From Talpa occidentalis (lineage: Eukaryota; Chordata; Mammalia; Eulipotyphla; Talpidae): 64,000 nt of DNA. Within the stretch, counting starts at the first letter, position 1, and every line of letters starts with the position of its first letter. Shown here in pieces: positions 35,406-46,857 of the stretch. Both the position numbers and the translations under genes were made by a program. The notes beneath the pieces are model-generated. The model worked only from the letters and a program-made list of their open reading frames with translations. It was not told the origin of the DNA and did no database searches. The stretch covers positions 61,358,228 to 61,422,227 of the forward strand of contig NW_023605083.1 in NCBI RefSeq assembly GCF_014898055.3, written 5' to 3'.

Positions 35406-37229
35406 CAAGAAAAAAGAAAAACCCACAATGTTCCTCCATAAATGTGCACACTCATTCTCAGAGTCCACTTCCAGAAAACCCAAGGCAAGGTCTGTGACAA
35501 GGTCCTTGTGAAGTCTTTAGTCACAAGGGCTGGGACGGGGGAGTTCGCACAGCAGCCTCCTCTCTTTCATCACAGCCTGCATGACCGCTTCCTGACAAAT
35601 CTGGCTCTCCGTGACCTCTGCTGCCTGGAATATTTCCTTCCAGCTTTATCTCCCACTGTAAGCTCACTCATTCTCTGGTATTTTTGTACAAGTTCCGCAA
35701 GAGAGCATCTAGTAGTCTTAGCTTATCTTTTCAAGTCAAGCTACCTCACGGGCTGCCAGAAAACTAATAGCTTGACTGCCTTTGGGTCACCTACGTTTGT
35801 GTGGTGGCTGTGGGGAGCAGGGCGTGAGGAAGGGCTCCTGGTCCTAGGGTTTCCCCTAGCAAGGCTAGTGCTGAAAGGGGGTGTTTCCTGGCAAACCAAA
35901 CTCCTGAAAACCCAGGAAAGGAAAGGGACAGAAGCAGAACACCTTGTCAGGCAGAGCCAGGGGGAGCACTGCCACCTCTGTGCTCTTGACTAAGGGGAAA
36001 ACCAGCTGGATTTGGAATGAAGAGTTGAGGGATGCGGAGGAAGAGCGGGTATGTGAGGAATGAAGCCGCGTGGGCTGATGCTATCTGGTTTCAAGGGAAG
36101 TTGAACTCCAGATGTCGGACCACAGGAGGACGGCAGCAGAGGGAGCTGGGCCGACTGGGGTCAGAGCAGAGCCCGCGAGCAGTCAGTTACCACTGGGACA
36201 GATCTCCTTACCTTCTGTTGCCCGCGGTACATGCTGTGCTCCACAGGGAGACCTCGGCGTGCCCACCGGGCAGGTGCTCCCAGACCATGCGCCTGCCAAG
36301 TATTTTTATTTTTTAACAGGCCACCTGCCAGCCCTCTCCTCCTGCCAAGGCCTTATCTGGCCCCTGCCTTTCGCCTTCCCAAAGAAACACAGTCAGCAGG
36401 AAGATGGAGGGGAGCAGGCAACAGAACAGATTGGGGGAAGCAATTCAAATTTTTTTTTTTAAAATACAGGGAGTTAGATGCTTGCAGAACTGCTGGAAGG
36501 GCCAGAGGTTCAGACACCAGGCACTGCCCCTGGACCTGTGTTGTAGACCCCCCGCCACGTTATTGTCGGGAATTGCTTGTGTCTCGCTGCTAGACAAAGA
36601 GGTGAGCAGGCAGTGGGATGGGGGGCCAGCAACTGACCCCCACATGTTGGCCAGGCCCACTTTTCCTGATCTCCTTGGAAAGACTTCCATGGGTGTAATT
36701 GGGAAAAACTAATCTCCAATAGAACCCTAGATGCAAGAGAGTCTGGAAAACATATGTTGTTGTTCTCATTATTATTTTAGTAATAATTGTATCTAGTACA
36801 ATTGGCAAATAAATGAATATTCTCTTTATAGAAGTATATTTTTCTTTTCTTTTTTCCCTGTAATTTCCCATTTATAGGAGGTTCAAGAACAGGCAAATTA
36901 ATCTATAGTAATTAGTCACTTGTTAGGTGAAAGTAAGGTGCATTTGTGATGTTAGGTGGCACTACAAAGCATTCTGAGTAGTTAAAAATCATGGGCACCT
37001 TTATAAAAGTGATTTTTTTTTCTGATTATAAAAATAAATGATAATTGTGGGAAAAAAACTAAATTCACCCATAATTCATAAACCTATTCACCATTGATGG
37101 ATTGGTACTGTCTTTAGAATCCCTTTTCAAGTATGTCCATCTGCAGATACTCAAGTTGGAGACCACACTATTTACCTAGTTTCCCCCTCACCCCATAGAA
37201 AGTAACTAGGAAAAAATGGTGAAATTTAC
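35406..37229. other. Intergenic stretch, no gene seen
   Basis: The longest frame (35442-35993, plus strand, 183 codons) has unremarkable composition and no motif I recognise. 35900-36700 is moderately GC-rich. No RNA gene seen. Confidence 0.45.
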
Positions 37230-37388
37230 TGGTTTTTAAAAAGTTATTATCGTGGGGAAGAATTGGGTGTAGGCCAGAGGCACGGGGGTGAAAGAATTCA
37301 CCAGAGACAGAGGGGAGAACAGAACAGGTGGATTTATTGAAATACACTGCTGAGGGAAGTAGCAGGCAAGACAGGAGGGGTCTGCTAC
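37230..37388 (-). mobile_element. Older tRNA-derived SINE, head missing
   Basis: It contains the tail-proximal body in minus orientation ('gaattcaccagagacagagg', 'aatacactgctgagggaagt') and breaks off just before a second SINE insertion. Confidence 0.8.
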
Positions 37389-37405
37389 CTGTTTACCTAG
37401 CTTTT

Positions 37406-37721
37406 TTTTTTTTTTTTTTTTATAGAGGCATGCTTTATTTATTTGTTTGCTGGTTTGTTTGTTTTTGTTTTTTATACATGCACTGGGTACAGTCAGAAGC
37501 GCGGGAGGGTGAGAGAATTCACCAGAGCCAGAGCGGGGAGCAGAGCAGGCAGAAGGACCGAAGGACACTGCTGAGGGGAGCAGCGGGCGGCAGGAGAAGT
37601 CTGCGCGCCATGTGGGACCCTCTTCTGGTGGCCGGGGAGCAGCCGGGGATCGAACCGGCGCCGCAGAGGCCGCGGGCAGCTTCGCAACCCAGCGCTCAAC
37701 CGCTGCGCCACCGGGGAGGCC
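37406..37721 (-). mobile_element. Young tRNA-derived SINE with unusual tail
   Basis: Flanked by perfect 17-bp duplications of CTGTTTACCTAGCTTTT (37389-37405 and 37722-37738). The head and B-box are intact. Between the T-tract at the start and the normal SINE end lies an odd interval (about 37421-37466) with TTTG-type repeats and non-tail sequence. Confidence 0.9.
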
Positions 37722-37738
37722 CTGTTTACCTAGCTTTT

Positions 37739-38632
37739 GATTGAACCTTTTACAGTGAACTAATAAATATCATAACCAGTTTTTATGTTATTCAAGTATT
37801 CTTACAAATGACGTTTTCATGATTCCATTCTAGGACCCCACTATACTTTATTTAACCCATATATTCTACAATGGACACAAGAAATTTCCACTTTAGAAAC
37901 CTCGGCAATGAATATTGCTATAGGTAAATAATTGCTTTCATTTCTTTTTTGATTTTCTATTCACTTTATTCTAATCATTAAATCAATGACTAGAAGTTTT
38001 TCCTGGTCATGTTTTACTCTGTCTTTAGAATAAATGATTAGAAGTTAAGTTAAGGAATATTAGTATTTTTCAAGTTCTTAATATATACTGACAAATTGCC
38101 CTCTTGGATGGTTGTAGCAATTTATGGTCCATCTCACCATTTCTTACCAACATGGAGTCTTCCAGGAAACTCAGCAGATGATGGCATATGTTGATTTGTA
38201 CTTATGTACATATATAATGTTTAGTTATTAGAAACTCTTGGAAAAGAGCGAAACTTTAAAAAGACTATATCACACAATTTTGGTTGAATCACTATTGAAA
38301 TGTTGCTGAATTTCTAGGCTTCTCTCTATTCAATATTTTCCATAAAATTGTCATTAAATATGCTTCAAATACATGACTTTTATTGTTGCCAAGTTTAAGC
38401 TAAAATGACATCTCTTATGTGAATTTGTCATATTTGTTGCAAATATTTGTCTTAGTTTCTTGATTTCTCTTTTATTGTGTTTATAGTATTCTGAATTTTT
38501 ATGTGGTCAGATACAGAAATCATTTCCTTTTATCTCTTCCAAACCCTTTAAAAAGGTCCTGCCATTGGGTGGACAATGCAAGGGAAAGAGTACTGGCTTC
38601 TTGTCATTCAGCAAGACTTTACTGATACCTAC

Positions 38633-38635
<3 letters not shown>
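37739..38635. other. Intergenic AT-rich stretch, no gene seen
   Basis: Probably decayed LINE sequence ('ttcttaatatatactgacaa', 'attgccctcttggatggttg' around 38076-38115), but I cannot place it firmly. Confidence 0.4.
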
Positions 38636-38693
<58 letters not shown>

Positions 38694-38699
38694 TGTGTA
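38636..38699. repeat. Compound (CT)n(GT)n microsatellite
   Basis: About 20 CT units change directly into about 11 GT units. Confidence 0.95.
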
Positions 38700-39792
38700 T
38701 GTGTAGGGGATGAACTATTTGTGCATAGGGGAGAGCCATGTATGCTTTTCTCTTTAGTAGGGCAATAAGGTGAACATAATTGGCGACTCTAATAAAAGAG
38801 AGGGAACGTGTTCCAAGCCATCTGAGAGAACCAAAGAAGGGAAGATGGCTTCACTTCAGGTAGAGGCAAGCAAAGGCTTCCTGGAGGAGAGGACATGAGT
38901 TGGACCTGGGTGACTAGAAAGGGCATGGGATATGTGGATAAGAGGAGAGAATACAGAACTGTGGGAATTGCTGAGAATAAGCATTGTCACATTCCTGCCA
39001 AGAAAAGAGCAAGAAGACACTGTGGGAGGCCCAGGCAAAAAAAAAATCCAAAAGCCAAAACATATACACACCAAAACACTCAACCTTAGAGTGACTTGCT
39101 GTCTCCAGCAAAGAAAGAAAGGAAGAAAGAAAAACCAGAAAGGGAAAAAGAAAGAATTGTGTTAAAACAGGTCTTCTTATGATGGTTTGGAATTCCAAAT
39201 TGACTTACGTGCTTAATCCATACTATATTTGCAACATTGACTGGTAGCAAATCTTTGATGCTGAAATGAATCAAAGTGGAAGCACAATGAAAGGTCTTCT
39301 ATCCTTCTCAGGTAATACAGTTTTAATCCAAATAAAATGAGGCTGGAACTCAGTAACTCACGACTCTGGAGGAGGCCCTGGATACTTTCCAAGCAGTTAT
39401 GCAGAGGGGCCAGGATGTCAAGTGCTTTGGCTAGTAAGAGGCTCCTTGTAGGGCCTGCCAAATGTCAGGGCCTTGTAGGGTTCAGCTGTGAGGAAGAACC
39501 TTTCCCAGGCCATTTGAAGACATCCAAGATAATGAAGGCCAAGAAGAACAGAAACAAAAGGAGCCAAGAATCCAGTCCCTTAATGGAGACTTCCCTCCCT
39601 TCTGTACACCTGCCCTATGTCCTATCCACCAGTCTTCCTTCATGGTTTAAGTTAACCTGAGCTGGGAGCCTGTCATTTGTAATCAAAAGAATCCTATATG
39701 ACATGAGAAGGAGCAAGGGACTCTGATTCTTATATTTAATTTCACTGCAACTATCTTTCACCTCAATAAACAAGCATTAGTAGCAATAGTCT
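38700..39792. other. Intergenic stretch, no gene seen
   Basis: Purine-rich section near 39100-39160; open frames under 110 codons without similarity. Confidence 0.45.
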
Positions 39793-40028
39793 AGCCTCTC
39801 TGATAGCCTAGGGGTTAAATCTCAGCACTACCACCACTATGAGTTCAATCCCTGGCCAGGGAGCTGACCCACATGGCGCAGCAGACCTCTCCTGACTTGC
39901 CCGCTGCTCCCCTCAGCAGTGTATTTCAGTAGATCTGCCTGTTCGGTTCCCCAATCTTTCCTTGGTGAATCCTCTCACCTTCCCCCCTCCACCTCTGTTC
40001 TATACCCCAGTTATTTTATGCAATAAGA
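39793..40028 (+). mobile_element. tRNA-derived SINE, older subfamily
   Basis: 'ggggttaaatctcagcacta', 'gccagggagctgacccacat' and 'ctgctcccctcagcag' are present; the tail is degraded. Confidence 0.85.
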
Positions 40029-40319
40029 AAGTATTATGCAAGTGATGCCTGTATTACAGAAACTTAGACTATCCAAAAAACAAAAAGAAGAAAAGAAAAT
40101 CCACCTACTCCCTTACCCCTGGAGATAGCCACTCTTAACATGTGGCATTCCCCCTTGAGTTTTTGTTATCACATATGTATGTGTGTGTATGTATGTATCA
40201 ATCATCTATCATCAATCTACATCTTCTATCTACCATCTAAATGGTAATAACCGACTTTTTATGCATGATGAATAGTCTGATTTTCCACCGACTAACTCCA
40301 TCTTCACAACATCCCCATA
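40029..40319. other. Short intergenic gap
   Basis: Possible LINE-derived text ('tactcccttacccctggaga'); nothing certain. Confidence 0.35.
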
Positions 40320-40490
40320 AAGTAGGTATTATTATTATGCCCAGTTTATAGATGAGAAAACTGAAGCTCAACAAAGCTCAGACAGGTTGAGAAAACAACT
40401 AGGAGAGCTTAGGACTTACAACTGGTGAGTGGTGAGGAGCCAGAATTTGAATCCAGTGTTCTGACTCCAGAATCTCTGTCCTTAGGCACC
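40320..40490 (-). repeat. MIR SINE, antisense
   Basis: 'tattattatgcccagtttat', 'agatgagaaaactgaagctc' and 'gccagaatttgaatccagtg' give a clear reverse MIR. Confidence 0.85.
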
Positions 40491-40954
40491 ATGCTTTCCC
40501 GACTTCATCTAAAGTTAGATTCACAGAGTAATGCTCTTCTGTCACTTGGGTCTCATTCTCAGTGAAGCATCATGGATCTTTCTGTGTAGAGACACCTGTG
40601 GCTCCCACATCAAGTGTCAGAGTTGCACAGATTCTCATTGCTCTAATGCAACAGGCTTCATTAAATTAGACTCAGATGGTGAGCATGGAGGCTGTTTCCC
40701 AATTTTTACTATTAGAAAAAAATGCCTTGCTGTTAAAAAAATATTTGAAAGAAAACCTTTCAGTTATTCTTGGTGGTCAGATTCCTTGAAGTAAAGTTAC
40801 CTGGTGGGCAGCTTGGCAAATGCAATGACTTGGATGTCTGCAAGCAGCTATCTCCAGAACAACTTAAACTCTCCCTCAGGGCACTGGTGGCATTCTTTTT
40901 TACTTTTCTTATCTTAGTAATTAAAAAACAACTGGGATTAAATTCAGATAAATA
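40491..40954. other. Intergenic stretch, no gene seen
   Basis: An 87-codon plus-strand frame at 40531-40794 has six cysteines near its middle but no family I recognise. It is probably chance or LINE-derived; it leads into an L1 region. Confidence 0.4.
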
Positions 40955-41375
40955 AAAGCCACCATTTCAACGTGTGCAATTGAATGGTTTTAAAACAGCC
41001 ACAATGTGGTACAATCATCCCACTCTCTAATTTCAGAACAGTTTCATCAACCCCCTCCCCCAAATAAGTCCCACACTCATTAATATCATTCCCCATACCT
41101 CTTCCACTAGCAACTTCTGATCTTCTGACTATTTTTATGGATTTGCCTTTTCTGGAAATGGATATAAATGGAATCCTACACTATAGGACTGTTTGGCTTC
41201 ATTCACTTAGCTTATCAAGGTCTACCCATGTTGGTGCATGTATCACTTATTCACTCTTTTTTATGGTTAAATAATATTCCACGCATGGAAAGACCACCTT
41301 TTGTTTATCCGTTTGTCCGTTGATGGACATTTGGGTGTTTTCCACTTTTTATTTCTACTCGAAGAATCCTGACAG
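40955..41375 (-). mobile_element. L1M LINE fragment, antisense
   Basis: 'tggtacaatcatcccactct', 'cattcacttagcttatcaag', 'ggttaaataatattccacgc' and 'tgatggacatttgggtgttt' are antisense L1 3' sequence. Confidence 0.85.
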
Positions 41376-42061
41376 GAACATCTTTTTTTTTTTTAAAAAC
41401 ATCTATCAAGACGATATGAAGAGAGAAGAGACCTTTTCCTGAGATGAGGCAGAAAAAGATGATAAAAGAATTTGTGGCGAAGGGTAGGCCTGAGGTCAAT
41501 TTACTTAAGTAGTGAAAGAGAAAGGAGGTGGGAGGTGGGGGTGTCACTGGGTTCAGCTCTTTGGCTCCTTTGTGCTCCTGCACTGCTGGCCAAGGCCTTC
41601 AGATGATAAGACAAAAATAGACTTCCTACAAGCTGTTATTAAGAGCAACTCAGATTTGATACAAAAAAGACTGGCTGAGGGATGGGATGTACAACTCAGT
41701 GACTGGGCTGGGAGGGTGCTACTGATGGGGCCTGAAGGAGGATATTTCCCCCCACTCCTTCCCCATTCTCCAGTGGGGAGAAGGAAGGTTGATCCCCATG
41801 ATGAGAATGACACTGAATATAGCTAGAGGAAAATCATGCACAGCACTGTCCCAAGACTGAGGTGGAGACCTCGTCCCAGCCCTGGCATGCAGCCCCCTCC
41901 TGAGCAGTACCCACCTTCTTGCCTGTCTTGCTTACGGGTCTTGGGTGTGTGGGGGGGGTGAGGGTAAGAAATTACAGGTAGATAGAGGTGTGGTCAGGAA
42001 GAAAATACAGAGAGAAATTGCATCTCTGATTACTGTGATGATAAAATAACTATAAAATTAA
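41376..42061. other. Intergenic stretch, no gene seen
   Basis: A 104-codon plus-strand frame (41512-41826) overlaps an 86-codon minus-strand frame; neither resembles a known protein. Confidence 0.45.
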
Positions 42062-42385
42062 CTGTTGCTATGGACTAAATTGTGTCCTCTCCAAAATTCT
42101 TACGTAGAAGCCTCTAACTCCCGATGTGTTGGTGTCTGGGAATGGGGTCTTTGGAGGTGGTTTGCTTTAAATGAGGTCATGGTTTGACTAGTTGGCCTGA
42201 TAAGAGAGGAAAGAGACCCCAGGGCTCCGTCTCTTCCCCGTTAAGACACCGCCTAAGGCTGTAAGCCAGGCAGCAGCTCTCCCAGGCACTTTGATCATGG
42301 ACTTGCCAGGCTCCAGAAAGGTGAGAAATCAATGTCGTTGTATAAGCCTGTTACTGCAGCCTGAGGAGACTAGGACAACGGTATA
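42062..42385 (+). repeat. MaLR (MST/MLT-like) LTR
   Basis: It starts 'tgttgctatggactaaattg', continues with 'ggggtctttggaggtggttt' and 'aaatgaggtcatggttt', and ends near 'agcctgaggagactaggaca'. This is the canonical LTR layout of MaLR elements. No internal region is attached. Confidence 0.8.
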
Positions 42386-43999
42386 TTCACCCCAAATAGG
42401 CTATTTTCAGAGATGGATTTAATTACAGAAATCATTTGGATTTCAATGAAAACAAGAATGGCACAAAAGACTGTGGGCCGACTGGGGTGCCATTTTAAGA
42501 ATCCACTTTCCTGTTTCGACATTGCTGCATGAGACTCCTCAGACTGGTTCCTTCTACACGCCGCTAAAGGGAGACTTCAGACCCAGAGAACAAGCTCCTC
42601 ATCCTCTCCACACCTAATTCTCCTGGTTGTGTGCCCAGCCTAGAAGCTGGCCCCATCCTTGGCTCCTCCCTCTGCACACCCATGCGTCTTCAAGTCATAC
42701 TTCTCCCTCTGAAATCTCTCTGGCCTACAGCCACCTTTGCTCACCCTCACTGCCACCATGGGCCTTAGCCACACGCCCCGACAGGTTCTCTTCCCTGGCT
42801 CTAACTCTGATTTGGGCAACGTTGGAAACCCTGAGTCAGCCTTTGGAGAAATTCTAGAGAGTTCTTGATCCTAAGAGCAACCCAGAGGTTTAGGAATTAA
42901 CCAACCAAGGACATAAAAGTGACCATAGATGAAGATGGACCTGTATAATTTAGGGATGGGGAATGGACAGGGCTCTGGGGTTTCTAGAACATAGGCTTGT
43001 GATACCAGCCTATTCTTGTGTAGGTAATGGATTGGTGCTGATCCTATCAGTAGCTGACGGTGCAATATTTCAAGATGGGGGGAAGGGTGGGAATCAGTCT
43101 TGCTTAAATGACATAATTGCATCTGTTTCTGTGTGCTGGGTCTTGAGCAGGCTAACTCCTCATAAACCAGTTCTTCAGTAGATCAGAAGCCAAGAAATCT
43201 GCAGGGAGGCTGCTAATTGTGCCCTAATAATCATTCCCCCCACCTTTAATAATAATAAAACTGATGAAGTTTGCCTGAGTAGAGTGTCACCCAGAGTAAA
43301 GACAACCTTTTTTAACTTTTGTTGCAGCTAGGTGTATCCATATGGTTACATTTCAGCCAACTGTATGTAAGCCAGAGCAGTTTGTACAGGCTTAAAGGGA
43401 AGGAAGCATGCTTAATGGGAAAGAAATCCTTTTTTTCTCCCTTTTCCTCTTTCTGGCTGAATTATAGATGTGATGGCTGGAGGTGGGGCAGCCATTTTGG
43501 ACTATAAGGTAGAAGATGCATGTTGAAGATAGTGGAGTGATGAGATTAGAGTCATCAAGTCACAGCAAGGGAGAAAATGGTGGGAGGGTACAAAAAGTAT
43601 GACTGTTCCTCCTGGATGCTTTTCACAAAGTCTTATAAAACCAAGACAAACTGGACTACAGCCAGCCAGACTACAGCAGATGGGAGGGGATCTTGCTTTG
43701 AGAGAGGCACTGTCCGGAGCCTGTGATCAATACTGGTTAAAGTCTCCAAGTATAGAAAATACCCACTGCTTCTGTTTTCTAAACTGCAGCTATTCAGGCA
43801 ATGACCTTGAAGTGACAGCCTTAGCAGGAGGTGACAGGCTTGAGCAGGGACAGCAAGTCATTTTCAAGCCTTCTCTGCCAGAATATTCGAACCAGATAGC
43901 TCCAAAGATCAGGTTACTGTTGTTGCTTTCCACCCAAGCTTCTTTCAGGTGACTTTAATGTAGGCACCTTCAAGTTCAGAAAGAGGGATGAGCAGAGCA
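42386..43999. other. Intergenic stretch, no gene seen
   Basis: 43320-43560 has LTR-like wording ('gcagctaggtgtatccatat', 'ggggcagccattttggacta'). Frames up to 117 codons are unrecognised. Confidence 0.4.
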
Positions 44000-44650
44000 T
44001 AGAACATCAGTCTAGATCAGACTTTGAGCTGTGGGTTCTTAATGGCATTCTATGGGAAAACACCCCACAAGCCTGTTCTTCCAGAACCATGAAGAAACAC
44101 AGGAGGACCTGCCTCCTTCCCCCACTGCCCCAGGAATTGTAACAGGGTGGTCCCCAGGAAAGGGGGAGGTTCCAGGTTCCCTGCCCCACCCAAGGAAGGG
44201 TGGAGCTAAGCAGGAAAAGGAAAAGCTGGAGAAGAGACTGAGGAAGGAAGGAAGCAGGATGGAGCCAGGAGACCTGGAGGAGGCGCATGGAGCCTAGAGA
44301 CACGTGAAGAAACTGCGCTTGTCTTTGGGTTGTGGACTGGGTGACACAGACGTGGGTGAGACCCATGGGGAGGTGACAATGGCAGCTTTTATCTTGATGT
44401 TGATTTTGCTCTTTTCCTTCCGGGCTTGTCTGGTTGTTTCTGACCCTTTTCTGTGGGTCCCCACAGGAAGATGCTTTAGACTTGTGGCAGGCTTTGGGGC
44501 CTTGTTCTGGGCCAATCCCATATGGATGGACTTTTACCCACGAGGGGACGGGTAACTTTGGGTGCTTCATTTAGAAACTAGACTCTTTGCCTTACCTGTA
44601 TTGTTTCCTAGTTTTATTAAAGTTCCTTCCCATTAAAGTCTCATATGTTT
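44000..44650. repeat. Unassigned LTR-like or unique segment
   Basis: This segment carries a 187-codon minus-strand frame (44007-44570) with overlapping plus-strand frames. It ends in the plus direction with 'attaaagtctcatatgtttt', a poly(A)-signal-like end. The composition and the end suggest a decayed LTR, but I could not match it. The frame has no recognisable domain. Confidence 0.3.
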
Positions 44651-45234
44651 TGTGTTAATGCGGCGGATGGCAGAACCCATTTAGAATAGGCAGGTTTGCG
44701 GGGCTTGGGCTACCCCTCTCCCTGTCCTATAACAGAATGAGCAGTTTACAAAACCGTGTTGTCCCCAAGACTGCCCTCTGCAGTAGTGCCTCAGAGGTAG
44801 TTGTGAAGGTGGGTGGACGTGGAGCTCCTTCCAGAGGTGGACCGGGCTGTCCGGAGAATCTCCAGAGGCCACTTCACCAAATTCCTGTGTGTGGGACTTG
44901 GTAACTACTTGAAACAGTGTTTCCTGTTCTTCCTTCTTATGAGTTTCCAATGGCTGCCTGCCTGTATCTACTTCACTATCTTATGGGCTGGACTGGGAGG
45001 AGATAATTTATCTTGAGTTTGTAGGTCCCTGGACCACAAGAAGCCCCCAGGGTTGACAAGATGGCAAAGGTGATTTAGCTTTAGCTTCAAGTGCTAACTG
45101 AATGGGATTCTACCTTAAGGAGTGGCGGAATGGGCTGTCTTCAAGGCAAGAAAAGTGAGCAGAGGGTTTGAGCTAAGGTAGAGACCACTAACTATACCTC
45201 AAAGCCACTCCTTCCTGTTTCTAAACAACAGAAT
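44651..45234. other. Intergenic stretch, no gene seen
   Basis: A 67-codon plus-strand frame near 44813-45016 includes a hydrophobic run but no known family. Confidence 0.4.
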
Positions 45235-45600
45235 CCCTGACTTATAGCTAGCCACATGGCTTCTCAGAATAAAACCTTTCCCAGATTCCCTTGTAGCACA
45301 TACAGCTTTGTGACTAAATTCTGGTCAATGGGATGGATCACACCCAGATGACACAACCTATGGGAAAAGGTCTTGCTTTTCTCCTTTCTCGTGTCCTACA
45401 AGGGGGTTACCATCATGACCTTCCACACAGAAGCTGCACCCCAGGTAGAGCAGAGCAACGAGTTGGAAGGAAACTGGTATCTTGGGGATCCTGGAGCCAC
45501 CCTAACAGCCCTGCGTGAAAGTGAGTAAAGAAAACTCTACTTTGTATAAGCTACTGTGTTGTAACAGCCAAATCTAATTCCGATGTAGAATTTGCCACAC
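45235..45600 (+). repeat. LTR-like dispersed repeat
   Basis: 'ttgtagcacatacagctttg', 'ttctggtcaatgggatggat' and 'taagctactgtgttgtaaca' resemble a frequent mammalian LTR. The family is from memory. Confidence 0.5.
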
Positions 45601-46283
45601 AAAGTCAAGACAGAGATATGTACTGTGAACGGTCATGCTCCGGGCTGGAGGGAAGGCAGAGATGAGCAGAGAGCATTTTTCCTCCCAGAGAGTTAACATT
45701 TGCTTTTTAAAAGGCAAACAAACTTAGAAAACACTTCCAGAGATCCAGACATTAGAATAAAAATTTCAACACACAGCAAAAGTGTGCATAGCTTGAATGT
45801 TTTTATGTTAATCAAATTGTTTTTCAGTAGAGTCACTGACAGAACAGGTCAGAATGAAAAGCATTCCAAATTAACAGAAAGAACATTGCTCATCAATTAA
45901 AATACTTTTTGAAACGGCAAGACTTATGACAAATCCTTTGGTTGCTCCGAATAGAACATAACGATGGCGCTTAGCCTGGCTGTCGGCCTCCATGTGCTGG
46001 GTTCCCCAGACTGAGGTCACAGTCTCTACCACCGTTACGAATCTATCCTCAGCTGAGGACGATGGGCAAGAACCAGGGAGTGGTCGCCTTGGCATTCAAC
46101 AGCGCCAGTGTCAGAGGGGCTGCCTCATGGGAAAAGTGACAGAAATGTGACAGACCTCTCCAGAAGCCTTACAGCTTGGGTTTTAGGAATAATTTTGATT
46201 TTCTGGAATACAAATTCCCACAAAGGTAAATGTTTTACGAACAAAGGAGGTCATGGGGTCCAACATATAAGAAAACTGAGTGT
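45601..46283. other. Intergenic stretch, no gene seen
   Basis: A 74-codon minus-strand frame (45871-46095) is not recognised. Confidence 0.4.
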
Positions 46284-46857
46284 CTTTTTTCTTTAACCAT
46301 GCAACAGTATCTTTTATTATGTATGGGTTTTTTGCATTATTTTTTTTCATTCATATGTAGACAAAATAAGTGTACTGTTCAACACACTGAAACTTCTAAA
46401 CTTAATCACCAGCCAGAGAAGACTATCCTAAAAGTGTGGCTAACCTGGAGGCCAGCTCCTCTGCTGATGTCCAAGTCCATGGGGCTGAATGTGACAGAGA
46501 CCGTCCCCTGGGAACCTTCATTCACCACCATTCGATAACCCTTCTTCAGGCCCAGATCAGCAACACAGTATTCGCCAACAATCATGAAATGTCCAAGATG
46601 ACTTTCATCACCATCTTCTTCTACAGAAATATGGGATATGATTCTTGGCCATCAACAGAAAATGTGTGGATAGCTGAGAGGAAATATTGTGGAAAGCAAG
46701 ACACTGGTCATCCTCATAAATAACTGTGGCTGGTGTATCCTTGTGGATGATGCTCCCGAAGGTCCTGTTGCCACCAGAGAGGCCGAGGGGCCTGAGCCTC
46801 AGCCATCTTATCTGCCCTCTCTGCCTGCTGGTGGTGCAGACTTCGTGGAGAAGGCTG
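46284..46857 (-). pseudogene. HINT1P: Processed pseudogene of HINT1 (histidine triad nucleotide-binding protein 1)
   Basis: Read on the minus strand from ATG 46806, the sequence aligns without introns to HINT1 cDNA as I recall it. A start MAEAQAPRP has lost about 12 bases of the parent. A frameshift follows, then FGSIIHKDTPATVIYEDDQC (HINT1 [20 protein letters not shown]), a second frameshift, and [18 protein letters not shown]. The stop TAG is at 46442-46440. The 3'UTR keeps 'acacttattttgtctacat' and an AATAAA-like end 'cataataaaaga', then an A-rich remnant (46294-46284). The catalytic HxHxH region is scrambled, so it cannot make the purine phosphoramidase. AGAAAACTGAG (46270-46280) and AGAACTGAG (46861-46869) may be the decayed target duplication. 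It was copied from mRNA by L1 machinery. Confidence 0.87.

Noticed and set aside
35442..35993. 183-codon plus-strand frame as a protein gene
   Set aside because: No recognisable domain or promoter context; composition looks like translated intergenic DNA.
40531..40794. Cysteine-containing 87-codon frame as a small secreted peptide
   Set aside because: No signal peptide pattern that I trust and no homology; it sits between a MIR and an L1 fragment.
44007..44570. 187-codon minus-strand frame as a protein gene
   Set aside because: No domain, no conserved motif, overlapping frames of similar length on the other strand, and an LTR-like ending. Kept only as an unassigned segment.
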